A stretch of 64,000 nucleotides of DNA from Aquimonas sp044377145 (GCF_044377145.1 NZ_JBILJQ010000017.1:1-64000), one strand, 5' to 3'; counted from the stretch's first letter, positions 8,612-18,800 are shown. The notes: generated from the sequence alone by a model not told the origin. Numbers and translations are program-made.

Positions 8612-9618
8612 ACGCGCAGGCCCTGCACCCTCCGGCATCGGCAGCCTTGATGCCGAGCTACGCCTTCAGCCGCGATCCGCGCAGCCTGCTCGGGCCACGC
8701 ACACTGGCGGTGTTCGGCTTCGGCAGCGCGGCGCCGGCAGCCGCGACGGTGGGCGATCCGCGCTATGTGCGGGTCGGACTGCAGCCGCTGGACGGCCCGG
8801 CGCCCTATGAGGTGTGGACCGTCGACAGCACCGTTGAGCTCTGGCGCGACGGCCCGCTGGCCGGCGCCCGCAGCACCGACTTGAGCTTCGGCCACCTGCA
8901 GTCGAGCGAAGAAGCGGCCGGCACCGTCGACTGCGCCGAGCAGGCCTATCACTTGCTGGACCAGCACCGCAGCACGGTCGGCAACGCGCATCCGCATCTG
9001 CTGCGGATCTGGAACTATCTGGATGCGATTACCGATGGCGACGGCGACGATGAACGCTATCGGCAGTTCTGCATCGGCCGCGCAAATGCGCTGTCGATCG
9101 CCGACCGTGCGCTGCCCGCGGCCACCGCGATCGGTCACCGCCTGGGCGACCGCAGCCTGCAGGTCTACTGGCTGTCGGGCTCTCAGCCAGGCCGCGCGGT
9201 CGAGAACCCGCGCCAGCTGCCGGCCTATCGCTATCCGCGGCGCTATGGCCCGCGCTCGCCCAGCTTCGCCCGCGCCATGCTCGGCGCCGATGCTGCCCGG
9301 CTGCCGCTGCTGCTGTCGGGCACCGCAGCCGTGGTCGGCCACGATTCGCTGCATCCGGAATCGGTCAGCGATCAGCTGCGCGAAACCTTCCGCAATTTCG
9401 ACAGCCTGCTGGCCACCGCGGCCCGACAACAGCCCGGCCTCGCCCTGCATTTCGACGCCTCAAGCCTGCTCAAGGTGTACCTGCGTGACGCCGAAAGTCT
9501 GCCTGAAGCCCGCAGCCTGCTAGCCCGCCTGCTGCCCCCAGATGTGCCACGACTGATTCTGGAAGGTGACATCTGCCGGCGCGAGCTGGCGGTGGAGATC
9601 GACGGCTTTCACGGGTAG
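8608..9618 (+). CDS. xanB2: Chorismatase XanB2 (3-/4-hydroxybenzoate synthase)
   Basis: A 336-aa protein of the chorismatase family (FkbO/Hyg5/XanB2), with the characteristic GRANALSIADRALPAATAIG segment at residues about 155-174 and a C-terminal GDICRRELAVEIDGFH block. In Xanthomonas, XanB2 splits chorismate into pyruvate and 3- or 4-hydroxybenzoate; the former primes xanthomonadin and the latter feeds ubiquinone. The ATG overlaps the halogenase stop (ATGA). The last 78 nt recur, diverged, at 19195-19272 on the far side of the restriction-modification island, so this gene's 3' end appears to be the integration point. Confidence 0.88.
   Translation: MNAQALHPPASAALMPSYAFSRDPRSLLGPRTLAVFGFGSAAPAAATVGDPRYVRVGLQPLDGPAPYEVWTVDSTVELWRDGPLAGARSTDLSFGHLQSSEEAAGTVDCAEQAYHLLDQHRSTVGNAHPHLLRIWNYLDAITDGDGDDERYRQFCIGRANALSIADRALPAATAIGHRLGDRSLQVYWLSGSQPGRAVENPRQLPAYRYPRRYGPRSPSFARAMLGADAARLPLLLSGTAAVVGHDSLHPESVSDQLRETFRNFDSLLATAARQQPGLALHFDASSLLKVYLRDAESLPEARSLLARLLPPDVPRLILEGDICRRELAVEIDGFHG
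9568..9605 (+). repeat. Left boundary direct repeat (38 bp) of the restriction island
   Basis: A 38-bp stretch inside the xanB2 3' end (from GACATCTGCC to GATCGACGG) identical to 19222-19259. The wider 78-nt segments 9541-9618 and 19195-19272 match at 65 positions. Placed in the same orientation around the hsd genes, they behave like attL/attR, although no integrase gene was found between them. Confidence 0.75.
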
Positions 9619-10307
9619 CGCATTGCGTGTGCGCGTGCGGGACTCGGCCGCGCACCCCAAGCAGCGCCACGCTGCTCTCCATAGGGTTGGTCTTGACCCA
9701 CCGCAGCCGCACGCGCGACGCACCCCACGCCTTCGCAGGGCGTACCGATGCGCGGCAGCAACCGCCTTGCCCGGCGCCCCGCGGCGGACGGCGCAACGCG
9801 CGGTCAAGGACTTCAATCGGCTTCGTCAGACCCGGACGTGGCGCCGGTGTGCGAAGACCCACCCTATGCACTTCGCAGGCGACAGGCCGCCTGCGGGCAG
9901 CACGCAGTTGCGGCGGCGCAGCGACCACTTCCGACCTGGCCCAGCCCTCGCGCACAGCGCTCGGGCGTTCGGCGGCGCGCGCGGCATGCCGCGCGAACGC
10001 GCCGCCTGCCTTCGGCCCAGCCCTCGCGCACAGCGCTCGGGCGTTCGGCGGCGCGCGCGGCATGCCGCGCGAACGCGCCGCCTCACCCACAATCCCCGCT
10101 CTTTCGGTTTTCCGCTGCACCCACGCCACGCCCGCGCTGCGATAGCGTATGACCTCACTCAAGCCCTGCGATCACAGCGCCAGCTGTACTTCGGAGTGAG
10201 AATCGGTCGATTGAAATGGTGCCGTCGGGTTACAACCCGCGGAACCGAACAGAACCACCATAGGGGGCGTGCCTCCCTGCCATGAATGCGAAGGAAGCAA
10301 CTGCCTG
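9619..10307. other. Gene-free left flank of the island
   Basis: 689 bp without a supportable gene. It begins right after xanB2 and ends at hsdM. It holds two relatives of the GACCCACCCTAT repeat (9680-9702 inverted, 9852-9870 direct), the 70-bp tandem duplication at 9938-10083, and a small hairpin CGGGTT/AACCCG at 10226-10239. The hsdM promoter should lie at its right end, but no clear -35/-10 pair was identified. Confidence 0.6.
9938..10083. repeat. Two-copy tandem repeat, 70-bp identical units
   Basis: 9938-10007 is repeated without mismatch at 10014-10083, a period of 76 bp. Each unit contains a GC-rich near-palindrome centred on GGCATGCC. It encodes nothing recognisable and is probably a recent duplication of an intergenic repeat. 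Confidence 0.85.
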
Positions 10308-12611
10308 ATGGACCAAGCCACCCACAACAAGATCGTCTCCTTCATCTGGGGCATCGCCGACGACGTGCTGCGCGACCTGTTCAAGCGCGGCAAGTACCCC
10401 GACGTGATCCTGCCGATGTGCGTGATCCGGCGCATGGATGCGGTGCTTGAGCCCACCAAGGCCACGGTGCTCGAAACGAAAAGGATGCTCGACGATGCGC
10501 GCATCACCGAACAGCGCGCCGCGCTCTGTGATGCCTCGGGCCAAGCCTTCTACAACACGTCGAAATTCACTTTGCGTGATCTCACCTCACGCGGTAGCCA
10601 GCAGCAGTTGCTCGCTGACTTCGAGGACTACCTCGACGGCTTCTCGCCCAACGTCCAGGACATCCTCGAGAACTTCAAGTTTCGCAACCAGCTGCAGACG
10701 CTGTCGAAGGCCGATGCCATCGGCACCCTGATCAACAAGTTCCTGGACCCCGACATCGACCTGTCGCCGGCGGGCATCGACAACCACTCGATGGGCACCG
10801 TTTTCGAAGAGCTGGTGCGCAAGTTCAACGAGGACAACAACGAAGAGGCGGGTGAACACTGGACCCCGCGTGACGCCGTGCGGCTGATGGCGAACCTGGT
10901 GTTCCTGCCGATCGAGGATCAGATCAAGTCCGGCACCTACCTGCTCTACGACTGCGCCTGCGGCACCGGCGGCATGCTCACCGTGGCCGAGGACACGCTG
11001 ACCGAGCTCGCCGCCAAGCGTCGGCAGCAGGTCAAGAGCCTGCTCTACGGCCAGGAGATCAACCCCGAAACCTACGCCGTCTGCAAGGCGGACATGCTGC
11101 TGAAGGGCGAAGGCGAAAGCGCCGAGCACATCGTTGGTGGCGCGGAGTGGTCCACGCTGGCCCACGATGCCTTCCCCGCCCAAGAGTTCGATTTCATGCT
11201 CGCCAACCCGCCCTACGGGAAGAGCTGGAAGAAAGACCTTGAGGCGATGGGCGGCAAGGACGGCATGCGCGATCCGCGCTTCAAGGTCATGCACCAGGGC
11301 GAAGAGCTGTCGCTGGTGACGCGCTCAAGCGACGGCCAAATGCTGTTCCTCGCCAACATGGCCTCGAAGATGAACGGCAAGTCGGCGCTGGGCAGCCGCA
11401 TCGCCGAGGTCCACAACGGCTCGTCGCTGTTCACCGGTGACGCCGGCCAGGGCGAGAGCAATATCCGCCGCTGGCTGATTGAGAACGACTGGCTGGAGGC
11501 CATCGTCGCGCTGCCGCTGAACCTGTTCTACAACACCGGCATCGCCACCTACGTCTGGGTGCTGACCAACCGCAAGCCCGAGCACCGCAAGGGCCGGGTG
11601 CAGCTGATCGACGCCAGCCAGTGGTTCAAACCACTGCGCAAGAATCTGGGCAAGAAGAACTGCGAGCTCTCGCCCGGAGACATCAAGCGCATCAGCCGAA
11701 CCTTCCTTGACTTCAAGGAAACGCCCGAGTCGAAGATCTTCCCGAATGCGGCATTCGGCTACTGGAAGGTCACCGTCGAGCGCCCGCTGCGCCTCAACAG
11801 CCAGCTCACGCGCCAAGCCATCGAGACCTTGCGCTTCGCCTCCGGCGACGAGGACATCCGCGCAAAGCTGTTCGATGAGTTCGGCGACGACCTCTTCAAC
11901 CACTTTGCCAAGGTCTCCGCCGCGCTGGAAAAGCGCCTGGCCGACTGGGGCAACGACGAGGACGAAGGCGACGACGAAGAAGGTGCCGGCGGCAAGAAAG
12001 GCCTCCCGGAGAAGAAGCGCAAGAAGCTGCTGGACCCCAAGACCTGGGAGCGCGACGCCCGGCTGCTGGAGGCCGCGACCCAGCTTCGCGCAGCCTTGGG
12101 CGACGCTGTGTTCGACGACCACAACCTGTTCCGCGACCGCGCGGATGCCGCCCTGAAGCAGGCCGGCATCAAGCTGCCTGCGGCCGATCTCAAGCAGATC
12201 CTCAAGGCCGTGAGCTGGCGGGTAGAGACCGCACCACCCGTCATTGCCAAGGCGCACAAGCCCGGCAAAGCGAAGGCCGACCCGCTGCGCGGCCTGTTCG
12301 AAGCGAGCGTGGACGGCAAGCCAGCCATCGTCGAGCACGAGCCCGATTCCGACCTGCGCGACACCGAGCAGGTGCCGCTACTGGAAGACGGCGGCATCGA
12401 GGCCTTCATCCGCCGCGAAGTGCTGCCCTACACAGCGGATGCGTGGATCAAGGACGACGCCACCAAGATCGGCTACGAGATCAGCTTCACCCGGCACTTC
12501 TACAAGCCACAGCCGCTGCGCACGCTGGAGGAGATCAGCGCCGATATTCTTGCGATTGAGAAGGAAGCCGAGGGGCTGTTGGATGGGTTGCTGAAGGGGG
12601 CGAAGCCATGA
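10308..12611 (+). CDS. hsdM: Type I restriction-modification DNA methyltransferase subunit HsdM
   Basis: A 767-aa N6-adenine methyltransferase. An N-terminal HsdM_N-like helical region (KIVSFIWGIADDVLR) is followed by the SAM-binding motif CGTGGM near residue 218 and the catalytic NPPYG motif near residue 301. A lysine/acid-rich low-complexity linker lies near residues 545-575. It modifies the recognition adenine as part of an HsdM2S complex. The start at 10308 is preceded by AAGGAAG (10291-10297). It is longer than the classical E. coli HsdM but fits the larger HsdM class. ATGA overlap with the rhuM-like gene. Confidence 0.95.
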   Translation: MDQATHNKIVSFIWGIADDVLRDLFKRGKYPDVILPMCVIRRMDAVLEPTKATVLETKRMLDDARITEQRAALCDASGQAFYNTSKFTLRDLTSRGSQQQLLADFEDYLDGFSPNVQDILENFKFRNQLQTLSKADAIGTLINKFLDPDIDLSPAGIDNHSMGTVFEELVRKFNEDNNEEAGEHWTPRDAVRLMANLVFLPIEDQIKSGTYLLYDCACGTGGMLTVAEDTLTELAAKRRQQVKSLLYGQEINPETYAVCKADMLLKGEGESAEHIVGGAEWSTLAHDAFPAQEFDFMLANPPYGKSWKKDLEAMGGKDGMRDPRFKVMHQGEELSLVTRSSDGQMLFLANMASKMNGKSALGSRIAEVHNGSSLFTGDAGQGESNIRRWLIENDWLEAIVALPLNLFYNTGIATYVWVLTNRKPEHRKGRVQLIDASQWFKPLRKNLGKKNCELSPGDIKRISRTFLDFKETPESKIFPNAAFGYWKVTVERPLRLNSQLTRQAIETLRFASGDEDIRAKLFDEFGDDLFNHFAKVSAALEKRLADWGNDEDEGDDEEGAGGKKGLPEKKRKKLLDPKTWERDARLLEAATQLRAALGDAVFDDHNLFRDRADAALKQAGIKLPAADLKQILKAVSWRVETAPPVIAKAHKPGKAKADPLRGLFEASVDGKPAIVEHEPDSDLRDTEQVPLLEDGGIEAFIRREVLPYTADAWIKDDATKIGYEISFTRHFYKPQPLRTLEEISADILAIEKEAEGLLDGLLKGAKP

Positions 12612-13645
12612 GCGATCTGCCGGAAAAGGCAGAGTTCCTGATCTACCAAGCCGAGAACGGCGCGATCAAGATCGAGGTGCGCTTCGAAGGCGAAACCGTC
12701 TGGCTCAGTCAGCAGCTGATGGCCGAGCTGTTCCAGACGACCCAGCAGAACATCAGCCTTCACCTGCAGAACATCTACGAGGAAGGCGAGCTGCAAGCCG
12801 AGGCAACTCACAAGGAATTCTTGTCGGTTCGTCGCGAGGGCAAGCGCGACGTGCAGCGCACGCTCGTTTTCTACAACCTCGATGCAATCATCTCGGTCGG
12901 GTACCGGATCAAGTCCCGCGTCGCAACGCAATTCCGGATCTGGGCCACCCAACGACTGCGCGAGTACATCGTCAAGGGCTTCGTGCTCGACGACGAGCGG
13001 CTGAAGAACCCGGATGTTCCGTTCGATTATTTCGAAGAGCTGACCCGGCGCATCCAGGACATCCGCACGTCCGAGCGCCGCTTCTACCAGAAGATCACCG
13101 ACATCTACGCCACCAGCCTCGACTACGACCCGACCACCGCGACCAGCATCAGCTTCTTCAAGACCGTGCAGAACAAGGTGCACTGGGCCATCACCGGGCA
13201 GACCGCGGCGGAGATCATTCGCGCCCGTGCCGAACACAGCCAACCCAACATGGGGCTGACGAACTGGCGTGGAGCGAAGCCGCGCAAAGAAGACACGGTC
13301 ATCGCCAAGAACTACCTGAGCGAGCCAGAGTTGGCGGCACTCAACAACCTGGTGGAGCAGTACCTCGTGTTCGCGGAAGGCCAGGCCATGCGGCGCATTC
13401 CCATGCGCATGGCGGATTGGATGGCCAAGCTCGACGGCTTCCTCAGGCTCAACGAGCGCGACATCCTCACCCACGCCGGGCGCATTTCCCACGAAGAGGC
13501 GATCGGTCACGCCGCCTTGGAGTACGACGCGTTCCATCGCGAGCGCCTCGCCGAGAAAGCCGCCCAACCCGACGACTTCGACCAGACGATGCGCGCGCTG
13601 CCGAAGGCGAAACCGCCAGGCAAGAAGAAACGGAAAACGCCATGA
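12608..13645 (+). CDS. RhuM-family protein within the hsd operon
   Basis: A 345-aa protein of the virulence RhuM family: an N-terminal domain with ETVWLSQQLMAELFQTT and TLVFYNLDAIISVGYRIKS (residues about 30-125), then a helical C-terminal half with FFKTVQNKVHWAITGQTAAE. The family is named after a Salmonella SPI-3 gene and often sits inside type I restriction loci; its biochemical function is not established. ATGA overlaps at both ends, with hsdM upstream and hsdS downstream, imply strict co-translation. The C terminus is a lysine-rich tail. Confidence 0.88.
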   Translation: MSDLPEKAEFLIYQAENGAIKIEVRFEGETVWLSQQLMAELFQTTQQNISLHLQNIYEEGELQAEATHKEFLSVRREGKRDVQRTLVFYNLDAIISVGYRIKSRVATQFRIWATQRLREYIVKGFVLDDERLKNPDVPFDYFEELTRRIQDIRTSERRFYQKITDIYATSLDYDPTTATSISFFKTVQNKVHWAITGQTAAEIIRARAEHSQPNMGLTNWRGAKPRKEDTVIAKNYLSEPELAALNNLVEQYLVFAEGQAMRRIPMRMADWMAKLDGFLRLNERDILTHAGRISHEEAIGHAALEYDAFHRERLAEKAAQPDDFDQTMRALPKAKPPGKKKRKTP

Positions 13646-15036
13646 TCGCCGACCTCAAGCCGTATGCGGACTACAAGGCGTCGGGGCTGCCGTGGCTTGG
13701 GCAGGTGCCGGGACATTGGGATGCTTTACCGCTCGCCGGCCTTGCTCGGCTGAAGTCGGTCGTGAATCAGTCAGAGCGGCAGCTTCTATCCGTCTACTTG
13801 CAACGCGGAGTCGTCAAGTTTTCCGATGTCGCTGAGAAGAGGACGAATGCAACCAGTGAAGACGTAAGCAAATATCAAGCAGTAGATCCTGGAGATTTAG
13901 TGCTGAACAACCAGCAAGCCTGGCGTGGCTCTGTTGGAGTCTCCGATCACTCAGGAATCGTTAGTCCGGCGTACCTCGTCCTTGCGCTGTCCAAGTTATA
14001 CTCGGCCCCTTACGCGAATCTACTGTTTCGTGACCAGAGCATGGTTTCCCAGTATCTGGTCTGCTCGAAGGGCGTTGGCACAATTCAGCGCAACTTGTAT
14101 TGGCCCCATCTCAAACGTGTGGGCGTCATTGTCCCCCCGCCCGACGAGCAGGCGGTGATTGTGCGGTTTCTGGACTGGGCGAACGGGCGGTTGGAGCGGG
14201 CGATCCGGGCGAAGCGGAAGGTGATCGCGCTGCTCAACGAGCAGAAGCAGGCCATCATCCACCGAGCCGTCACGCGCGGCCTCGACCCTGACGTCCCCCT
14301 CAAACCCTCCGGTATCCCATGGCTCGGGGATATTCCGCGGCATTGGGAGGTGCGGCGAATCAAGTATCTGCTGCGTGAAGTCGATGAGCGCTCCACTACC
14401 GGTTCCGAGCCTCTGCTTTCGATGCGCATGCACCACGGCTTGGTGCTGTTCGCGGATCACTTCACTCGCCCGCCGCAGGCAGCCACCCTTGTGGGATTCA
14501 AGATCGTACGCCCGGGGCAGTTCGTCGTGAATCGGATGCAAGCAGGCAATGGGGTGATCTTCGCATCGAGCCTGACAGGCCTGGTTAGCCCAGACTACGC
14601 GGTCTTCGACCCGATTGGTGACGCCAACGTGGACTTCCTCGGTGAGTTGTTCCGTAGTCGGAACGTTCGGGTGAAGTTCCGTGCGGAGTCCAAGGGTCTG
14701 GGCACTGGGACGTCGGGTTTCCTGCGTCTCTACAACGACCGATTGGGCGCGATCCATGTAGCGTTGCCTCCAATTGAGGAGCAAGGTGCAATCCTCGCGG
14801 GACTGGCTGGGGAGTTGTCCGGCGCAAACACGATCATCTCCCGCCTCGAACGCGAAATCGAACTCCTCCGCGAATACCGCACCCGCCTCGTCGCCGATGT
14901 GGTGACCGGCAAGCTCGACGTGCGCGAAGCTGCTGCGCGCCTGCCCGTCGAGGCGCCGCTTGAAACCATCGAGGACGACAGCGACCTCAGCGACGAGGCC
15001 GAAGCCGAAGCCGCTGACGAGGAGGCCATGGTTTGA
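13642..15036 (+). CDS. hsdS: Type I restriction-modification specificity subunit HsdS
   Basis: A 464-aa specificity subunit with two target recognition domains. Each opens with the family pattern SG-PWLG-(V/I)P-HW: SGLPWLGQVPGHW near residue 14 and SGIPWLGDIPRHW near residue 218. Each ends in a coiled conserved region (LDWANGRLERAIRAKRKVIALLNEQKQAIIH; ISRLEREIELLREYRTRLV). It determines the bipartite DNA target. The start at 13642 is set by the ATGA overlap with the rhuM-like gene; the frame is open further upstream but out of register with the family. DNA for the first recognition domain (about 13740-14110) is visibly richer in A and T than its surroundings. An acidic tail ends the protein. 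Confidence 0.93.
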   Translation: MIADLKPYADYKASGLPWLGQVPGHWDALPLAGLARLKSVVNQSERQLLSVYLQRGVVKFSDVAEKRTNATSEDVSKYQAVDPGDLVLNNQQAWRGSVGVSDHSGIVSPAYLVLALSKLYSAPYANLLFRDQSMVSQYLVCSKGVGTIQRNLYWPHLKRVGVIVPPPDEQAVIVRFLDWANGRLERAIRAKRKVIALLNEQKQAIIHRAVTRGLDPDVPLKPSGIPWLGDIPRHWEVRRIKYLLREVDERSTTGSEPLLSMRMHHGLVLFADHFTRPPQAATLVGFKIVRPGQFVVNRMQAGNGVIFASSLTGLVSPDYAVFDPIGDANVDFLGELFRSRNVRVKFRAESKGLGTGTSGFLRLYNDRLGAIHVALPPIEEQGAILAGLAGELSGANTIISRLEREIELLREYRTRLVADVVTGKLDVREAAARLPVEAPLETIEDDSDLSDEAEAEAADEEAMV

Positions 15037-15659
15037 CCAGCGACCGGCCCGCCGATTACCTCGTGAGTCTGGTGCATGAGCTGTGCGCCTTGCCCCGCGA
15101 GACCGAGTGGGTGGAGTTCAAGCAGAACGATGCCGAGCCGCAGACCGTCGGCGAGTACCTCTCGGCCTTGGCGAATTCGGCGGCCCTGGTGGGCAAGGCG
15201 TTTGCTTATCTGGTCTGGGGTGTGCGCGACGCCGACCACGCGGTGGTGGGTACGTCGTTCGATCCTCGTGCCGGCCGCGTGGGCAACGAGGAACTGGAAA
15301 GCTGGCTGCTGCGCCTGCTGGAGCCCAAGCTCGACTTCCGCTTCTTTTCGGTCAACGTCGATGGGCATCGGGTGGTGCTGCTGCAGATCGCCCGCGCGGC
15401 GCGGCATAGGGCCGACCGCGTGCGTGCCTGCTACCTCCATGCTTGCCTGCGCTACGTGACGCGGCAGGCGATGACCAACGCTTCTTTGCGCCAGCGCCTT
15501 GGCATTGATGACAAGAACATCGCATCGGCCTCCCGGATTCTGGGCGAGGCCGTCGACGCGGGCCTGATCGTGATTGCGGACCCGGCAGCGGGCACCCGGA
15601 TCCGCAGCTACTTGCCGTTCTGGGCTGGGCCGCGGCAGGCCGTGGGAGAGGTTGTTTGA
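15033..15659 (+). CDS. AlbA_2-type regulator with internal deletion
   Basis: A 208-aa protein. Residues about 18-125 match the AlbA_2 (divergent AAA/Schlafen-like) DNA-binding domain: E-WVEFKQN, ALANSAAL, AYLVWGVRD. Residues about 130-205 match the C-terminal winged-helix part of the same family: YVTRQAMTNASLRQRLGI...GLIVIADP...YLPFWA. In full-length members these are separated by a region of roughly 250 residues including an ATPase-like domain, which is absent here (see findings). It begins with TTG in a TTGA overlap with hsdS. It may be a reduced but functional regulator of the hsd operon or a decaying gene. Confidence 0.7.
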   Translation: MTSDRPADYLVSLVHELCALPRETEWVEFKQNDAEPQTVGEYLSALANSAALVGKAFAYLVWGVRDADHAVVGTSFDPRAGRVGNEELESWLLRLLEPKLDFRFFSVNVDGHRVVLLQIARAARHRADRVRACYLHACLRYVTRQAMTNASLRQRLGIDDKNIASASRILGEAVDAGLIVIADPAAGTRIRSYLPFWAGPRQAVGEVV

Positions 15660-15879
15660 TGGATGTTCTTCGCAGGGCTCGCTCAGGAGCAGCTTCAGCA
15701 ACGGAAGTCGCTGCAAATCAATCAGTTACGGCCGCGCAGATTGCTTGCCGGTTGTTTGATGGAGACGTGATGCGGCCGCCTGCGGACCGGGGGATGATGG
15801 CCGCTAAGCCATTGATGGAAATCCACTTGGTGCGTCCAGTGGTAGCTGATGTGTACTTGATGAGGACGAGTGCAGCGTT

Positions 15880-18800
15880 ATGACCACCGACACCAGCGAG
15901 AAGGGGCTCGAAACGCTCATCGTGCGGCATATGACCGGCACCGACGGTCTGGCCGTCGCGCCCAGCACGGTCGCGGAGCGCCCGCCGGCCTACGGAGGCA
16001 CGGGCTACGTCGTCGGCAGTGCGCAGGACTTTGATCGCGCCCATGCGCTCGATGTGCCGCAGCTCTTCGCCTTCCTGCGCGCCACCCAGCCTGAGGCGTT
16101 CAAGAAGCTGACCATGGCCGACGCGGATGATCCCAAGGACATCACCCGGCTCAAGTTTCTGGCGCGCCTGTCGGGCGAGATCGGCAAGCGCGGCGTGATC
16201 GACGTGCTGCGCAAGGGCGTGGGCCACGGGCCGCTGCACTTTGACCTGTTCTACGGCACGCCCTCGGCGGGCAACGCAAAAGCCGAAAAGCTGCACGCGC
16301 AGAACCGCTTCTCGATCACCCGCCAGCTGGCCTACAGCATGGACGTGACGCGCCGCGCGCTGGACCTTGGCCTGTTCATCAACGGCCTGCCCATCGCCAC
16401 CTTTGAGCTGAAGAACAGCCTGACCAAGCAAACGGTCGCTGACGCCGTGGAGCAGTACAAGCGCGACCGCGACCCGCGCGAACGCTTGTTCGAGTTCGGC
16501 CGCTGCGTGGTGCACTTCGCAGTGGACGACAGCGAGGTGCGGATGTGTACCGAGCTGAAGGGCAAGGCCTCGTGGTTTCTGCCTTTCAACAAGGGCCATA
16601 ACGACGGCGCCGGTAACCCACCGAATACGCACGGCCTCAAGACTGACTATCTGTGGAAAGAGGTGCTCACGCCGGCGGGGCTGACCAACATCCTGGAGAA
16701 CTACGCGCAGATCGTCGAGGAGAAAGACCCTAAAACCGGCAGGAAGAAGCGCCGGCAGGTGTGGCCGCGCTACCACCAGCTGCGCCTGGTGCGGCAGGCA
16801 CTGGCCGATGTGCGCGCTGAAGGCGCCGGCAGACGCTACCTGATCCAGCACTCGGCGGGCAGCGGCAAGTCGAACTCCATTGCCTGGCTGTCGCACCAGC
16901 TGATCGGCCTCAAGCGCGACGGCGACCCGACGGGGCGAGCGGTATTCGACTCGGTCATCGTGGTGACCGACCGGCGCATTCTCGACAGCCAGATCCAGGC
17001 CACGATCAAGCAGTTCATGCAGGTGGGCGCGACGGTAGGCCACGCGGAGCGCTCCGGAGACCTGCGCAAGTTCATCCAGGACGGCAAGAAGATCATCGTT
17101 TCGACGGTGCAGAAGTTCCCCTTCATCCTGGACGAGATCGCGCTGGATGCCGACAGGACCTTCGCCATCGTCATCGACGAGGCGCACTCCAGCCAGGGCG
17201 GCAAGACTTCCGCTGCGATGAGCCAGGCGCTCAGTGCACCGGCAGCAGAGGACACCGAACCGGATCCCGAGGACACGGTGAACGCCGCACTGGAGAAGCG
17301 CATGGCGGCCCGCAAGATGCTGACCAACGCCAGCTACTTCGCCTTCACCGCGACGCCCAAGAACAAGACGCTGGAGATGTTCGGCGAACCGCTACTGCCT
17401 GATGCGGAGGGCAAGGTCAAGCACAGGCCCTTCCACAGCTACACGATGAAGCAGGCGATCGAGGAGGGCTTCATCCTCGATGTGCTGAAGGCCTACACGC
17501 CGGTCGACAGCTATTACAAGCTGGTCGCCAAAACCGAAGACGACCCGGAGTTCGATACCAAGCGGGCGAAGAAGAAGCTGCGCCGCTATGTGGAAAGCCA
17601 CGACCACGCAATCCGGCTCAAGGCCGAGATCATGGTGGATCACTTCCACGAACAGGTGATGGCCACCGGGAAGATCGGCGGCCACGCACGCGCGATGGTG
17701 ATCTCCAGCGGCATCGAGCGGGCCATCCAGTACTTCCGCGCCTTCAAGGCTTACTTGGTTGAACGCAAGAGCCCGTATCAGGCCATCGTCGCGTTCTCAG
17801 GCGAGCACGAATACGAGGGCACCAAGGTGAGCGAGGCATCGCTCAACGGGTTTTCCAGTGGCGACATCGCGGGGAGAATCCAAACCGACCCGTATCGCTT
17901 CCTGATCTGCGCCGACAAGTTCCAGACCGGCTACGACGAGCCGCTGCTGCACACGATGTACGTGGACAAGGCGCTGTCGGGCATCAAGGCAGTGCAGACG
18001 CTGTCACGCCTCAACCGCGCACACCCGCAAAAGCACGACTGTTTCGTGCTGGACTTCCAGAACAACAGCGAGGGCGTGACCTTCGCCTTCCAGGACTACT
18101 ACCGCACGACGCTGCTCGCCGACGAGACCGACCCCAACAAGCTGCATGACCTGAAGGGCGCACTGGATGCCGCTCAGGTCTACTCGCCCGAGCAGGTGCA
18201 GCAGCTGGTGGCGTTGTTCCTCGGCGGCGCTGAGCGCGACCAGCTCGACCCGATCCTCGATGCCTGCGTGGCGGTTTACGTTGGCCAGCTCGACGAGGAT
18301 GGCCAGGTCGGCTTCAAGGGCAAGGCCAAGGTGTTCTGCCGCACCTATGACTTCTTGTCGTCAGTGATTGCGTACAGCAACGCTGAGTGGGAGAAGCTCG
18401 CGATCTTCCTCAACCTGCTCACTCCCAAACTGCCTGCACCGATGGATGAGGACCTCGCCAAGGGCATTCTCGAGGCAATCGACATGGACAGCTACCGCGT
18501 CGAGAAGAAGGCCGCGTTGAAGATCGCGCTGGCGGACGCTGACGCGGAGATCGAGCCGGTTCCGACCGATACGGGTGGCCGGAAGAGCGAGCCTGAGCTG
18601 GATCGGCTGAGCAACATTCTGAGCGCATTCAATGAGCAGTTCGGGACGAGTTTTTCCGACTCCGACCGGATCTTTCGCCACATTTGCGACGATATCGCGC
18701 CAAAGGTCGCCGCTGATCCAGCCTTCCTGAATGCCAAGGCAAACACGCCGCATACGGCGCGCCTTGCTCACGATCAGGCACTCGGCAAGGCGGCTCAAGG

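Noticed and set aside
15656..15883. 75-codon frame between the AlbA_2-type gene and hsdR
   Set aside because: No homology, overlaps both neighbours slightly, and contains a short internal repeat (GGTTGTTTGATGGA near 15651 and 15749); not convincing as a gene.
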